The translations under genes were made by a program, and so were the position numbers. From Acidobacteriota bacterium (GTDB lineage: Bacteria > Acidobacteriota > Blastocatellia > Pyrinomonadales > Pyrinomonadaceae): 64,000 bases of DNA. Below, one piece after another: positions 50,524-58,531 of this stretch; positions within the stretch are counted from its first letter, which is position 1, and each line of letters starts with the position of its first letter. Under the pieces are notes generated by a model. The model searched no databases. It saw only the letters and a list, made by a program, of their open reading frames with translations, and was not told the origin of the DNA. The stretch spans positions 1,116,001 through 1,180,000 of the forward strand of contig CP065000.1 in NCBI GenBank assembly GCA_016700075.1, given 5' to 3'.

Positions 50524-52025
50524 TGAAAATGAAAGAAACACGACGCGATTTTCTGAAGAAAACGGGCGGCTGTGCCCTTGGCATGGTAACGCTTGCAACG
50601 CAAATGCATCACCTCGGTGCGATGAACGCCCTTGCACAAAGAGCGATCGATGCGACAAAGGAAGGCGGAGAGAATTACAAAGCCCTTGTGCTGCTCTTTT
50701 GGGCGGGCGGCAACGACGGCAATAACATGGTCATCCCGAATCATAACGATTCGCAGGTGAGCAACTACGCCCTCTATGCCTCCGCACGCAGTACTCAGGG
50801 CCTGGCGATACCGCAGAATGACCTGCTCCCTATCAGCGTTCCCCGTCTCGGCGGGCTGACGTTCGGATTCAACCCCGCACTTGGGCCGGCTGCGACAGGC
50901 GCGATCAATAACGGCATCCACGAACTTTACGGCCAGGGCAAGCTGGCGGTCGTTGCCAACGTTGGAACACTTGTCCAGCCTCTGACGAAAACTCAATATC
51001 AGAACTCGGCGTTCAGAAAGCCCTATCAGCTCTTTTCGCATTCCGATCAGGTCACGCAGAATCAGACCAGCGTTTCGAATACGCAGGCTTTCACCGGTTG
51101 GGGCGGACGTATCTCTGACCGCATGACAGCCGGCAGCAATCCCAACGGACTGGTCCCGATGATCACTTCTATCGCCGGTGCCCAGCTTTTCACTTCGGGC
51201 CAGCTGACGCTGCCGCTCGCTATCGCCGATTCGAACACCTCGCTTGCAAATGTTCTGAATCCGGCGGGCTACGGAACTAATCCGACGGGCGTGAACCTTG
51301 CTCGGCTCAACGCTTTCAATGCTCTCCGCACACAAGACCTCGATTCGAGCTACATCGCCGCCGCAAGCCATGTGACCGACCTGGCGATGCAGGCAAATGC
51401 TGCCCTGCAAACGTCGCAGGACACAACTGTACCTTTTCCAAATACAAGCATCGGCAGGCAGCTGCGTCAGGTCGCCAGGCTGATCAAGAAGCGTCTCGAC
51501 CTGAACATCAACCGTCAGATCTTCTATGTTCAGATCGGCGGTTTTGATACCCACACTAACCAGTTGAACAATCAGACAACGCAGATGGGGCAATTCAGCC
51601 AGGCGATGCGCTCATTTTATGACGAAATGGTCACGCAGGGCGTCTCGAACGATGTCACCCTCTTCTCTTTGTCGGATTTTAACCGGACGCTTGATCCTGC
51701 CGGCAACGGGGCTGCAGTAGGATCCGACCATGCTTGGGGAAATCATATGTTCGTAATGGGCGGAGCCGTCGCGGGCGGCGACTTTTATGGCAGCCTGCGC
51801 CCCGACGGCACCGGCACTTATTTCCCGAACATGACGAAAGGCGGTATGGACGACACTGATTCGGGAACCGCACCACGAGGACGCTGGATCCCGACGACCT
51901 CCGTCGAACAATACTGCGTTCAACTCGCACGCTGGTTCGGCCTGCCTCAAAACGAAGAATTGGCGGTTTTCCCGAATCTGAATAATTTTACGGGAGCACA
52001 TTCGCAGTTAAGCTTTATGACCTAA
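50520..52025 (+). CDS. DUF1501 domain protein with Tat signal
   Basis: A 501-residue protein. The N-terminus has a twin-arginine motif (ETRRDFLKKTGG, R8 and R9) followed by a hydrophobic stretch, so it is probably folded before export. The main domain has VLLFWAGGNDGNNMVIP, a conserved beginning of DUF1501 proteins, and YVQIGGFDTHTNQ and FSLSDFNRTLDPAGNGAAVGSDHAWGN-type segments resembling the alkaline-phosphatase/sulfatase fold. The GSDHAWG region could hold metal ligands. It is translationally coupled to DUF1800 (ATGA). A strong terminator follows. Confidence 0.88.
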   Translation: MMKMKETRRDFLKKTGGCALGMVTLATQMHHLGAMNALAQRAIDATKEGGENYKALVLLFWAGGNDGNNMVIPNHNDSQVSNYALYASARSTQGLAIPQNDLLPISVPRLGGLTFGFNPALGPAATGAINNGIHELYGQGKLAVVANVGTLVQPLTKTQYQNSAFRKPYQLFSHSDQVTQNQTSVSNTQAFTGWGGRISDRMTAGSNPNGLVPMITSIAGAQLFTSGQLTLPLAIADSNTSLANVLNPAGYGTNPTGVNLARLNAFNALRTQDLDSSYIAAASHVTDLAMQANAALQTSQDTTVPFPNTSIGRQLRQVARLIKKRLDLNINRQIFYVQIGGFDTHTNQLNNQTTQMGQFSQAMRSFYDEMVTQGVSNDVTLFSLSDFNRTLDPAGNGAAVGSDHAWGNHMFVMGGAVAGGDFYGSLRPDGTGTYFPNMTKGGMDDTDSGTAPRGRWIPTTSVEQYCVQLARWFGLPQNEELAVFPNLNNFTGAHSQLSFMT

Positions 52026-52049
52026 GCGGCTATTCATCCGCTATCCGCT

Positions 52050-52081
52050 GAGGCTGCCTCGAAAAGGCAGCCTCTCTTTTT
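52050..52081 (+). terminator. Intrinsic terminator after the DUF1501 gene
   Basis: GAGGCTGCCT at 52050-52059 pairs perfectly with AGGCAGCCTC at 52065-52074 across a 5-nt loop, followed by TCTTTTT. This is a textbook rho-independent terminator. Confidence 0.92.
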
Positions 52082-52095
52082 AAGCGAAGAACATC

Positions 52096-52824
52096 TTGAA
52101 CGCCGCAACAGTACGGAATAAACTGCTTGTTGTCGTGAATTTGCCGAACTGGATATCGCTGGGCCGGATCATCGTCGTGCCGCTGTTGGTCGTCGTACTT
52201 CTGACGCCGGTCGCAGAGCGTTGGTTCGGGATCAGCGGCTATGCACTGGCGATCGTTATCTTCATTCTGGCATCGCTGTCGGACATAGTTGACGGCAGAC
52301 TTGCCCGGAGCCGCAAACAGGAATCCACGCTTGGAAAATTTCTAGACCCGGTCGCAGATAAACTGCTCATTTCCGCAGCTCTCATCGTCCTCGTAGAAAA
52401 ACATCTGGCCCCGTCGTGGGCGGTCGTTATCATTTTGGGCCGCGAGTTTATCATCACCGCACTTCGTTCCATCGCTGCAAGCGAAGGGATCGTCATCGCC
52501 GCACAAGGACTCGGCAAACTCAAAATGTGGGCACAATGCGTCGCCGTGGTCGCACTGCTCGTTGCTGCGGCCAACGGTACACCGCCCGTTTCGAATTTCG
52601 GCCTCGATTATCCCGTGGCGTTTTGGGAGGTTCCTGAGGTCAGGGCCGCGTTTGCCGGCCTCGCGAAACTTACACTCACTTCAAATGACTGGAAGGTATT
52701 CGGCTACCTCGTCGGCCGCGGAGCACTTTGGCTGGCTGTCATCTTGTCGATCTGGTCAATGTACGGCTACTTTTCCTACTTCTTTTCCGAAAGGCGCAAG
52801 ATCGCCGCGGAGCAAAAAAAATAG
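52096..52824 (+). CDS. pgsA: CDP-diacylglycerol-glycerol-3-phosphate 3-phosphatidyltransferase
   Basis: A 242-residue integral membrane CDP-alcohol phosphatidyltransferase that makes phosphatidylglycerophosphate, the precursor of phosphatidylglycerol. The signature is complete: D63, D66-G67, A70-R71, G80, D84 and D88 in DIVDGRLARSRKQ...GKFLDPVADK. NLPNWISLGRIIVVPLL is the usual start of PgsA. Between the last two membrane segments there is an extra hydrophilic loop (about residues 160-200) not found in the smallest family members. The frame opens with a TTG at 52096; a GTG a few codons later is possible. Confidence 0.92.
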   Translation: MNAATVRNKLLVVVNLPNWISLGRIIVVPLLVVVLLTPVAERWFGISGYALAIVIFILASLSDIVDGRLARSRKQESTLGKFLDPVADKLLISAALIVLVEKHLAPSWAVVIILGREFIITALRSIAASEGIVIAAQGLGKLKMWAQCVAVVALLVAAANGTPPVSNFGLDYPVAFWEVPEVRAAFAGLAKLTLTSNDWKVFGYLVGRGALWLAVILSIWSMYGYFSYFFSERRKIAAEQKK

Positions 52825-52845
52825 GCCGCAGCATGTGCTGCGGCC
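52824..52845. terminator. Bidirectional hairpin terminator between pgsA and the next - strand gene
   Basis: GGCCGCAGCA and TGCTGCGGCC form a perfect 10-bp stem with a 2-nt loop. An A-run (52814-52820) lies to the left, giving a T-tract for - strand transcripts, and ATTTTT a few bases to the right serves the + strand. Confidence 0.8.
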
Positions 52846-52869
52846 AAGTCATTTTTCCAGTTTGTTTTC

Positions 52870-53844
52870 TTACTGCACTTCAACCCAGTCACCGGTATGA
52901 ATTTCTTGGCCCGTCTTGGTGATCAGGATCGTCGCGGTACGTTCTTTTACGTTGAGGATCACGGCCTCGCCGACCACTTTTCGCAATCCTGCGGGCCGGT
53001 TATTGCGAATGTCACGCGTCCGTACCTCTTGGCCCGTGGCTTTGTCGCCGGATTTTGCCGAAGACTGATTTGAGAATTTGCCGCCCTTGTAAACTTCACT
53101 CTCAAACCCGTAATCTCGGCTGCTGACGGCCTCGCGATCCGGACTCAGGGTAATGTTTCCTTTTGGAAGATATCGGTAGATCGTCAGGTAATCGCCGATA
53201 CGGACATTGTCTTCGGCGCCAAGATCGACGTAGGCGATGAAGTCACGTGAGAGCATTTCCGCGTTGTCTCGCGCCAATACAATCCTGCCCTTTGCTTTAC
53301 CGGTCGGATCGGCAAACCTGTCTATTTCGCCTTTCCGCGCAAAAGCCGGGCTTTCGCGCCGTTCGACCAATTGAACCAGGTCACCAAGCAGGAAATTGTC
53401 GCATGACGAACTTATCCGTGCTACAGAAACTTCGGACTTTACATCAATGACCTCAAGAGCACCGACCTCCTGAACATAGAAGCCAAGATTCCCTTTGTTG
53501 GTCCACTTGCTCTTGACGGTTCCCCGCGGGCGAACGACCGCGAAAACATCGCCGACATTCACGCCTTTGTCACGCCCCATGTTGATAAATACGAAGTTGT
53601 TCTGCGAATAGATGAACCCGTCCGCTTCGTCATGGCCGCCTATGATCTTGTTTGCCGTGCTTATGGCGCTCGTTTGAATGTAACCTGCACAATAAAGATT
53701 GTTGCCCACTGCCAATGGACGAGGGCTTTTATCGGCCTCAGGAACCATGGTTGGCCGCGTCTGGCCTTGCGAGACCAAAACGCCGGCTGCCAGCAATAAC
53801 AAAACCGGGACGAAACGATTGCCGAGTGTGGATAAAAACTTCAC
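52870..53844 (-). CDS. Exported protein with repeated G-D-x-x beta segments
   Basis: About 324 residues. The start is a GTG at 53844 with an AAGGAG ribosome-binding site six bases upstream; an in-frame start at 53922 would put 26 residues before the signal peptide. The signal peptide is RFVPVLLLLAAGVLVSQGQ. The mature part carries repeated short motifs NVGDVFAVVRPRG, LLGDLVQLVERR, RIGDYLTIYRYLPKG and HTGDWVEVQ, spaced about 80-90 residues apart, which suggest tandem small beta-barrel domains as in flagellar FlgT-type or SH3-like surface proteins. I cannot name a family with confidence. Confidence 0.72.
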   Translation of the reverse strand: MKFLSTLGNRFVPVLLLLAAGVLVSQGQTRPTMVPEADKSPRPLAVGNNLYCAGYIQTSAISTANKIIGGHDEADGFIYSQNNFVFINMGRDKGVNVGDVFAVVRPRGTVKSKWTNKGNLGFYVQEVGALEVIDVKSEVSVARISSSCDNFLLGDLVQLVERRESPAFARKGEIDRFADPTGKAKGRIVLARDNAEMLSRDFIAYVDLGAEDNVRIGDYLTIYRYLPKGNITLSPDREAVSSRDYGFESEVYKGGKFSNQSSAKSGDKATGQEVRTRDIRNNRPAGLRKVVGEAVILNVKERTATILITKTGQEIHTGDWVEVQ

Positions 53845-54020
53845 GATGTTCTCCTTTTTTGGTTTCCGAAAAGACACGGCGGCATTGAAGCGGCCGAACG
53901 GAAGGAAATGTTGTAGATGCACCCGAAATTCGGGCTCTCCTTATTTTAAGTGTTTTCTGTACAAATGGTCAACATCTTTTTACATTGCCAAACACTTCAC
54001 ATCACACCAATTGCAAACAC

Positions 54021-54080
54021 GATCTCCCCATCTCCCTGTCTCCCAATCTCCCTGTCTCCTTGTCTCCTCCTCTCCTCGTC
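54021..54080. repeat. TCTCCCTGTCTCC simple-sequence repeat
   Basis: About 60 bp of imperfect tandem units such as ATCTCCCTGTCTCCC and CTTGTCTCC, strongly strand-biased (pyrimidine on +). It lies between the exported protein gene and the tRNA-Thr promoter. Such arrays occur between genes in several phyla. It is not a CRISPR: units are short and degenerate and there are no spacers. Confidence 0.75.
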
Positions 54081-54110
54081 TTGCCTCCGCCAGCACGATT
54101 TTGCTAGTAT
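54081..54110 (+). promoter_or_regulatory. Candidate promoter of the tRNA-Thr gene
   Basis: TTGCCT at 54081-54086 and TAGTAT at 54105-54110 are 18 bp apart. The implied start near 54117 is about 30 nt upstream of the mature tRNA end. Confidence 0.45.
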
Positions 54111-54148
54111 TTCAGTTCGCCCGTCGGCACCCACGCCGACAACACCAA

Positions 54149-54224
<76 letters not shown>

Positions 54225-54259
54225 CAATATCTCCACTAAACACAAGCACTTACAAGACA

Positions 54260-54287
54260 TACGCCAAAGCCTCAATTGGCGTAGTTT
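54260..54287 (+). terminator. Hairpin downstream of tRNA-Thr
   Basis: TACGCCAA at 54260-54267 and TTGGCGTA at 54276-54283 form a perfect 8-bp stem with an 8-nt loop, followed by GTTTT. It is a plausible weak terminator of the tRNA transcript. Confidence 0.55.
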
Positions 54288-54290
54288 TGC

Positions 54291-54314
54291 GATTAGGACT
54301 TAGATTAGGACTTA
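54291..54314. repeat. 12-bp perfect tandem duplication
   Basis: GATTAGGACTTA occurs twice head to tail (54291-54302 and 54303-54314) between the tRNA hairpin and the hsdM promoter. A paired binding site for a regulator of the defence operon is one explanation; a slippage duplication is another. Confidence 0.6.
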
Positions 54315-54399
54315 CGCGATGCGGTCGCCAGCCTCTTTCACGAGGCATTTCTTGGTCCTTCCGGCGAACAGCCCTATTCAATCGAATTCAACAAATGTG

Positions 54400-54405
54400 T
54401 ATAAT
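54400..54405 (+). promoter_or_regulatory. Consensus -10 box ahead of hsdM
   Basis: TATAAT at 54400-54405 matches the -10 consensus exactly. A weak TTCAAT lies 17 bp upstream as a possible -35. The leader to the hsdM ATG at 54466 would be about 54 nt. It is the only good promoter-like site seen for the six-gene operon. Confidence 0.5.
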
Positions 54406-54465
54406 TCTGGGAACACCTTTGTAAAGATCAAGGAAGTTTGAGTAGCGTGTTGAGCGATACCCCAC

Positions 54466-56160
54466 ATGCCTAAACAGAAGAAAGTCGAAAAAGAGGAACC
54501 GCTTGAGCGTAAGCTTTGGAAAGCCGCTGATAAACTGCGCAAGAATATCGACGCCGCCGAATACAAGCACGTCGTTCTCGGGTTGATCTTCTTGAAATAC
54601 ATCTCAGATGCCTTTGAAGAGCTTTACGACAGACTCAGCAGCCCTGATATGAGGGCCGAAGGTGCCAATCCGGAGGATAAGACAGAATATCTTGCCGAAA
54701 AAGTCTTTTATGTCCCGGCTACGGCGCGTTGGTCTTACATCCAATCGCGGGCGAAATTGCCGACCGTCGGCAAGGACGTTGACGACGCGATGGAGGCGAT
54801 CGAGAAGGATAACCCGTCACTTCGCGGAGTGCTGCCAAAGGCATTTGCTCAAGAGCGTTTGGACAAGGCGAGCTTGGGCGGACTGATCGACCTAATTTCG
54901 GGTGCGACACTTGGCACGAAGGAAGCTCAGGCCAAAGACGTACTTGGCCGCGTCTATGAATACTTCCTCGGAGAGTTCGCCCTTGCCGAGGGAAAGAAGG
55001 GCGGACAGTTCTATACGCCCGGAAGCGTCGTTCGCCTTCTTGTCGCGATGCTTGAGCCATACGAAGGCCGCGTTTTTGATCCGTGCTGCGGCTCAGGCGG
55101 CATGTTCGTGCAGTCTGAAAAGTTCATTGAGGCTCACAGCCACAACCACCAGAACGGCAACGGCAAGAAGCTTGCGATCAATCCCAAAGACCGAATCTCG
55201 ATCTACGGGCAGGAAAGTAATCAGACCACTTGGCGGCTGGCAAAGATGAATCTTGCTATTCGCGGCATCGATAGCTCAAACGTCAAATGGAACAACGAAG
55301 GCTCGTTTCTCAATGACGCTCACAAAGACCTTAAGGCCGATTTTGTCATTGCTAACCCGCCGTTTAACGACAGCGACTGGAGCGGCGATCTCCTTCGTGA
55401 TGATGCCCGTTGGAAAGTTCTCGGCAAAAATCTGCCGCCGCCGGTTAATGGTGCCAATTACGCGTGGATACAGCATTTCCTTTTCCATCTCGCCCCAAAC
55501 GGCGTCGCCGGATTCGTCCTTGCCAAAGGTTCGCTTACATCTAAAACCAATAACGAGGGCGAGATCAGAAAGGCTCTTATCGAAAACGATCTGGTCGATT
55601 GCATCGTCAATCTGCCGACCAAATTGTTCCTAAATACACAGATCCCCGCGTGTCTCTGGTTCCTGCGAAGAAATAAACAACACCGCAAAGGCCAGATCCT
55701 GTTTATTGATGCACGAAACCACGGCTTTCTGATAAACCGAAAGAACCGCGACCTCGCCGAAGAAGATATCAAACAGATCGCCGGAACATATCACAATTGG
55801 AGGAACCAACCCTCTCTGGCTCTCCCACATGGAGAGAGTTCAGCGCCTCTCCCTCAGGGAGAGGTTGGAGAGGGTCTGTACAAAGACATTCCGGCGTTTT
55901 GCCGGAGTGTCGGTACAGATGAGGTTGAAAGATTAGGCTACGTCCTAACTCCCGGCAGATACGTCGGCCTCGCCGATGACGAAGACGATTTCAATTTCGC
56001 CGAACGCTTTGCTTCTCTAAAAGCCGAACTCGAAAGCCAGATGGCCGAGGAAGAAGATCTGAACAATCGAATCAAGGCGAATCTTTCCAGTATCATTCTC
56101 TCTCCCTCTGGGAGAGACGGAGAGGGTGACCTGGACATGGAGGTCGCGTCGAATGGGTGA
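54466..56160 (+). CDS. hsdM: Type I restriction-modification system, methyltransferase subunit
   Basis: A 564-residue N6-adenine methyltransferase subunit. An N-terminal helical HsdM domain (to about 130) is followed by the SAM-binding motif VFDPCCGSGGMFV (205-217) and catalytic NPPF at 297-300. Together with HsdS it methylates the recognition site, and with HsdR it forms the restriction enzyme. Residues 449-470 (PSLALPHGESSAPLPQGEVG and two more) are encoded by a short palindromic repeat, and the C-terminal LSPSGRDGEGD is a second copy; both keep the frame. The stop overlaps the hsdS ATG by 8 bp. Confidence 0.93.
   Translation: MPKQKKVEKEEPLERKLWKAADKLRKNIDAAEYKHVVLGLIFLKYISDAFEELYDRLSSPDMRAEGANPEDKTEYLAEKVFYVPATARWSYIQSRAKLPTVGKDVDDAMEAIEKDNPSLRGVLPKAFAQERLDKASLGGLIDLISGATLGTKEAQAKDVLGRVYEYFLGEFALAEGKKGGQFYTPGSVVRLLVAMLEPYEGRVFDPCCGSGGMFVQSEKFIEAHSHNHQNGNGKKLAINPKDRISIYGQESNQTTWRLAKMNLAIRGIDSSNVKWNNEGSFLNDAHKDLKADFVIANPPFNDSDWSGDLLRDDARWKVLGKNLPPPVNGANYAWIQHFLFHLAPNGVAGFVLAKGSLTSKTNNEGEIRKALIENDLVDCIVNLPTKLFLNTQIPACLWFLRRNKQHRKGQILFIDARNHGFLINRKNRDLAEEDIKQIAGTYHNWRNQPSLALPHGESSAPLPQGEVGEGLYKDIPAFCRSVGTDEVERLGYVLTPGRYVGLADDEDDFNFAERFASLKAELESQMAEEEDLNNRIKANLSSIILSPSGRDGEGDLDMEVASNG
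55810..55875. repeat. CCCTCTCC...GGAGAGGG palindromic coding repeat, copy 1 in hsdM
   Basis: CCTCTCCCTCAGGGAGAGGT is a near-perfect palindrome, preceded by a related half-unit (CTCTGGCTCTCCCACATGGA) and ended by TGGAGAGGGT. It translates as LPHGESS and PLPQGEVGEG, peptides familiar from dispersed repeats of this type in other bacteria. Confidence 0.75.
56098..56131. repeat. CCCTCTGGGAGAG palindromic coding repeat, copy 2 in hsdM
   Basis: CTCTCCCTCTGGGAGAGACG followed by GAGAGGGTGACC, the same repeat family as 55810-55875. It encodes LSPSGRDGEGD near the HsdM C-terminus, 22 bp before the hsdS start. Confidence 0.7.
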
Positions 56161-57331
56161 GTGGAAAAAGTATGAGTTGCGACAGGTCGCAGAGATTTTT
56201 ACTGGATTTCCATTCAAAGGCGACCAGTACGAAATGGCAGGAAACCTCAAAGTGGTTAGAGGCGAAAATGTCACCGTTGGGAATTTACGCTGGGATACCG
56301 AAAAGTATTGGAATCATTCAACGGAAAAGCTGGAAGAGTACTTCTTACAGTCTGGCGATATTGTTATCGGCATGGACGGCTCAAAAGTGGGACACAATCG
56401 AGCAATCATAGGGCAGAATCAATTGCCGCTAATTCTTGCTCAACGGGTGGCTCGACTGCGGGCCAAGAGTAATTTTGATCAAAACTTTCTCTGGTATCAG
56501 ATTTTTAACGAAAAGTTTGTCGATTACGTAGAAGCAATCCACACGGGAACGTCAATTCCTCATATCAGCCCGACTCAAATTGGCGACTTTGAATTTCGTG
56601 TTCCTGTTCTCGTCGACGAACAAAAAGCAATCGCGGAAGTTCTTGGCAGTTTGGACGATAAGATCGATCTGCTCCACCGCCAAAACAAAACCCTCGAATC
56701 CCTGGCCCAAACCCTCTTCCGCCAATTGTTCATCGAAGAAGCCGATGATAGGTGGGAAACAAAAACCGTTGGTGATGTTGCTGTTATTAACGAACTAAGT
56801 ATTGACAAGGATTATGAGCATAAAGATATCGAGTATTTAGATACAGGATCGATAACCGACAACATCGTTTCCGAGTATCAATATCTTTCATTGGAAGAAG
56901 CTCCGAGCCGGGCCAAACGAATCGTAAAAAATAACGACATCATAATTTCAACCGTTCGACCTATTCACCGACATTACGGACTTCTAAAATCCGTAAATCC
57001 AAACACGATTGTATCGACGGGCTTCTGTGTAATTTCTTGTACCAAAATCGATCCGCATTTCTTGTATATTTTCCTCACTCAAAAGGAAATGACCGAATAT
57101 TTTGATGTGATCGCTGAAGGTTCAACATCAGCCTACCCGTCGCTAAAGCCTTCAGATATTTCAAGCGTTGACTTCAAAATGCCTCCTCCTGATTTGCTCA
57201 AGAAGTTTTCCGACTACGCGAGTGATGCTTGGCAGAAATTAGAAATAAACAAAGCACAGATTCAGTCGCTGTCATCTTTACGAGACCAATTGTTACCAAA
57301 ACTAATGAGCGGCAAGCTGTCGCCAATGTAG
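56153..57331 (+). CDS. hsdS: Type I restriction-modification system, specificity subunit
   Basis: A 392-residue DNA-recognition subunit with two target-recognition domains. TRD1 spans about 1-150 (start MGEWKKYELRQVAEIF, with ENVTVGNLRWD). A conserved helical spacer with QKAIAEVLGSLDDKIDLLHRQ and LESLAQTLFRQLF follows. TRD2 spans about 205-355, and a second conserved helix (SLSSLRDQLLPKLMSGKL) ends the protein. Each TRD reads one half of a bipartite site; the site cannot be read from sequence. I choose the ATG at 56153, inside the hsdM stop region, because the TRD fold begins there. Confidence 0.92.
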   Translation: MGEWKKYELRQVAEIFTGFPFKGDQYEMAGNLKVVRGENVTVGNLRWDTEKYWNHSTEKLEEYFLQSGDIVIGMDGSKVGHNRAIIGQNQLPLILAQRVARLRAKSNFDQNFLWYQIFNEKFVDYVEAIHTGTSIPHISPTQIGDFEFRVPVLVDEQKAIAEVLGSLDDKIDLLHRQNKTLESLAQTLFRQLFIEEADDRWETKTVGDVAVINELSIDKDYEHKDIEYLDTGSITDNIVSEYQYLSLEEAPSRAKRIVKNNDIIISTVRPIHRHYGLLKSVNPNTIVSTGFCVISCTKIDPHFLYIFLTQKEMTEYFDVIAEGSTSAYPSLKPSDISSVDFKMPPPDLLKKFSDYASDAWQKLEINKAQIQSLSSLRDQLLPKLMSGKLSPM

Positions 57332-57334
57332 CAG

Positions 57335-58531
57335 ATGTGGTATGATTGCACTATGAGTACTGCGACATCTAGTGCCATAGACGCTTCCCCGGTTCCGGCA
57401 CATATTGACGAATATTTGGATGCTATAGGTCAGAAGCTGCGACTCAGCGAGACCGCTTATGGACAAGCCCGCGACCGCTACCACGCCGTAGCCGAATGGC
57501 TAAACGCTGACGGCAGCAACCTTAGACAGTTCGATCCCGACATATTCTCTCAAGGGTCTTTCCGTATCCGAACGACAGTTAGGCCGGTCGGCGATACGGA
57601 GTACGATATCGACCTTGTCTGTATTGTCGATGCGACCACGTCGGATTTTCCGCAACCCGTGGCCCTGCTGGACCTCATCGAGGCAAGGTTGCGAGAGCAT
57701 GGGACATATAAGAGCATGGTCGAGCGTAAGCGGCGCTGCATACGCCTGAATTACGCGAACGAATTTCATATGGACATTCTCCCTGCCTGCCCGAACCCGA
57801 GCGGCTTCAAGTTCCATCGTGAACATTGCCTGCTTGTCCCTGACCGGGAACTCCATGATTGGGTCGATAGCAACCCTCGCGGTTATGCGAAATGGTTCGA
57901 GTACAAAGAGGAGCAGGCGATCATCTCGTTCAAGAAGCGCGCCGAACCGGTACCTGAGCAGCAGACCTACGAAGAGAAAACGACGCTGAACCGTGCCGTG
58001 CAGCTCATGAAACGACACCGGGATTTTACTTTAGCCGACGTGCCGGAATACGAAAGGCCGATATCTATCGTCTTGACGACTTTGGCAGCCAGTAACTATG
58101 ACGGAACATTGTCCGTCATTGATGCGCTTCATAATATCGTGACCCGAATCGCCAGTGAGGTACGCCAGGCCGAGACCATTGGCGCCCGTCTAACGGTTGC
58201 AAACCCAACGAACGAAAAAGAAGACCTAAGCGAGCGATGGGAGGACCGTAAGATTTACGCTGGCTTCAAGAAGTGGCTCAATGCCATCACGGCCGACCTT
58301 TCGGAACTTCGAAACACGACTGGCGTTCCGCAGATCATCACCAAACTGAAGTCAATGTTCGGTGAGAACGTAACAAACGATGTCGTTACTCAGTTCGCGG
58401 AGCGATATTCGGGCCTTAGGTACTCAGGCGATTTAGCGGTCGCGTCAGGTTCGGGCGTGGTCGTATCGAAAGATTCGCCTCGAAGCACACCGATGCCGCA
58501 GAACACATTCCATGGAGAGGAGCAAGACTAG
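57335..58531 (+). CDS. CBASS CD-NTase (cGAS/DncV-like cyclic-oligonucleotide synthase)
   Basis: A 398-residue nucleotidyltransferase. The active-site motif is GSFRIRTTVRP (G74, S75) with DID at 91-93 (D91 and D93) and a third Asp, D147, in FHMDILP, the GS...D-x-D...D arrangement of CD-NTases. A helical C-terminal domain follows (about 215-370). These enzymes make cyclic di- or trinucleotides on phage infection. The C-terminal tail of about 25 residues (VVVSKDSPRSTPMPQNTFHG and EEQD) looks disordered; in type II CBASS the CD-NTase C-terminus is the conjugation site. It starts 3 bp after hsdS and overlaps the E2-like gene by 20 bp. ATG 57353 is an alternative start. Confidence 0.92.
   Translation: MWYDCTMSTATSSAIDASPVPAHIDEYLDAIGQKLRLSETAYGQARDRYHAVAEWLNADGSNLRQFDPDIFSQGSFRIRTTVRPVGDTEYDIDLVCIVDATTSDFPQPVALLDLIEARLREHGTYKSMVERKRRCIRLNYANEFHMDILPACPNPSGFKFHREHCLLVPDRELHDWVDSNPRGYAKWFEYKEEQAIISFKKRAEPVPEQQTYEEKTTLNRAVQLMKRHRDFTLADVPEYERPISIVLTTLAASNYDGTLSVIDALHNIVTRIASEVRQAETIGARLTVANPTNEKEDLSERWEDRKIYAGFKKWLNAITADLSELRNTTGVPQIITKLKSMFGENVTNDVVTQFAERYSGLRYSGDLAVASGSGVVVSKDSPRSTPMPQNTFHGEEQD

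Noticed and set aside
50514..51593. A 359-codon - strand frame opposite the DUF1501 gene
   Set aside because: The + strand product has a Tat signal and conserved DUF1501 segments; the antisense translation shows none.
54021..54080. Possible CRISPR-like array
   Set aside because: Units are short, degenerate and contiguous with no unique spacers, and no cas genes are present.
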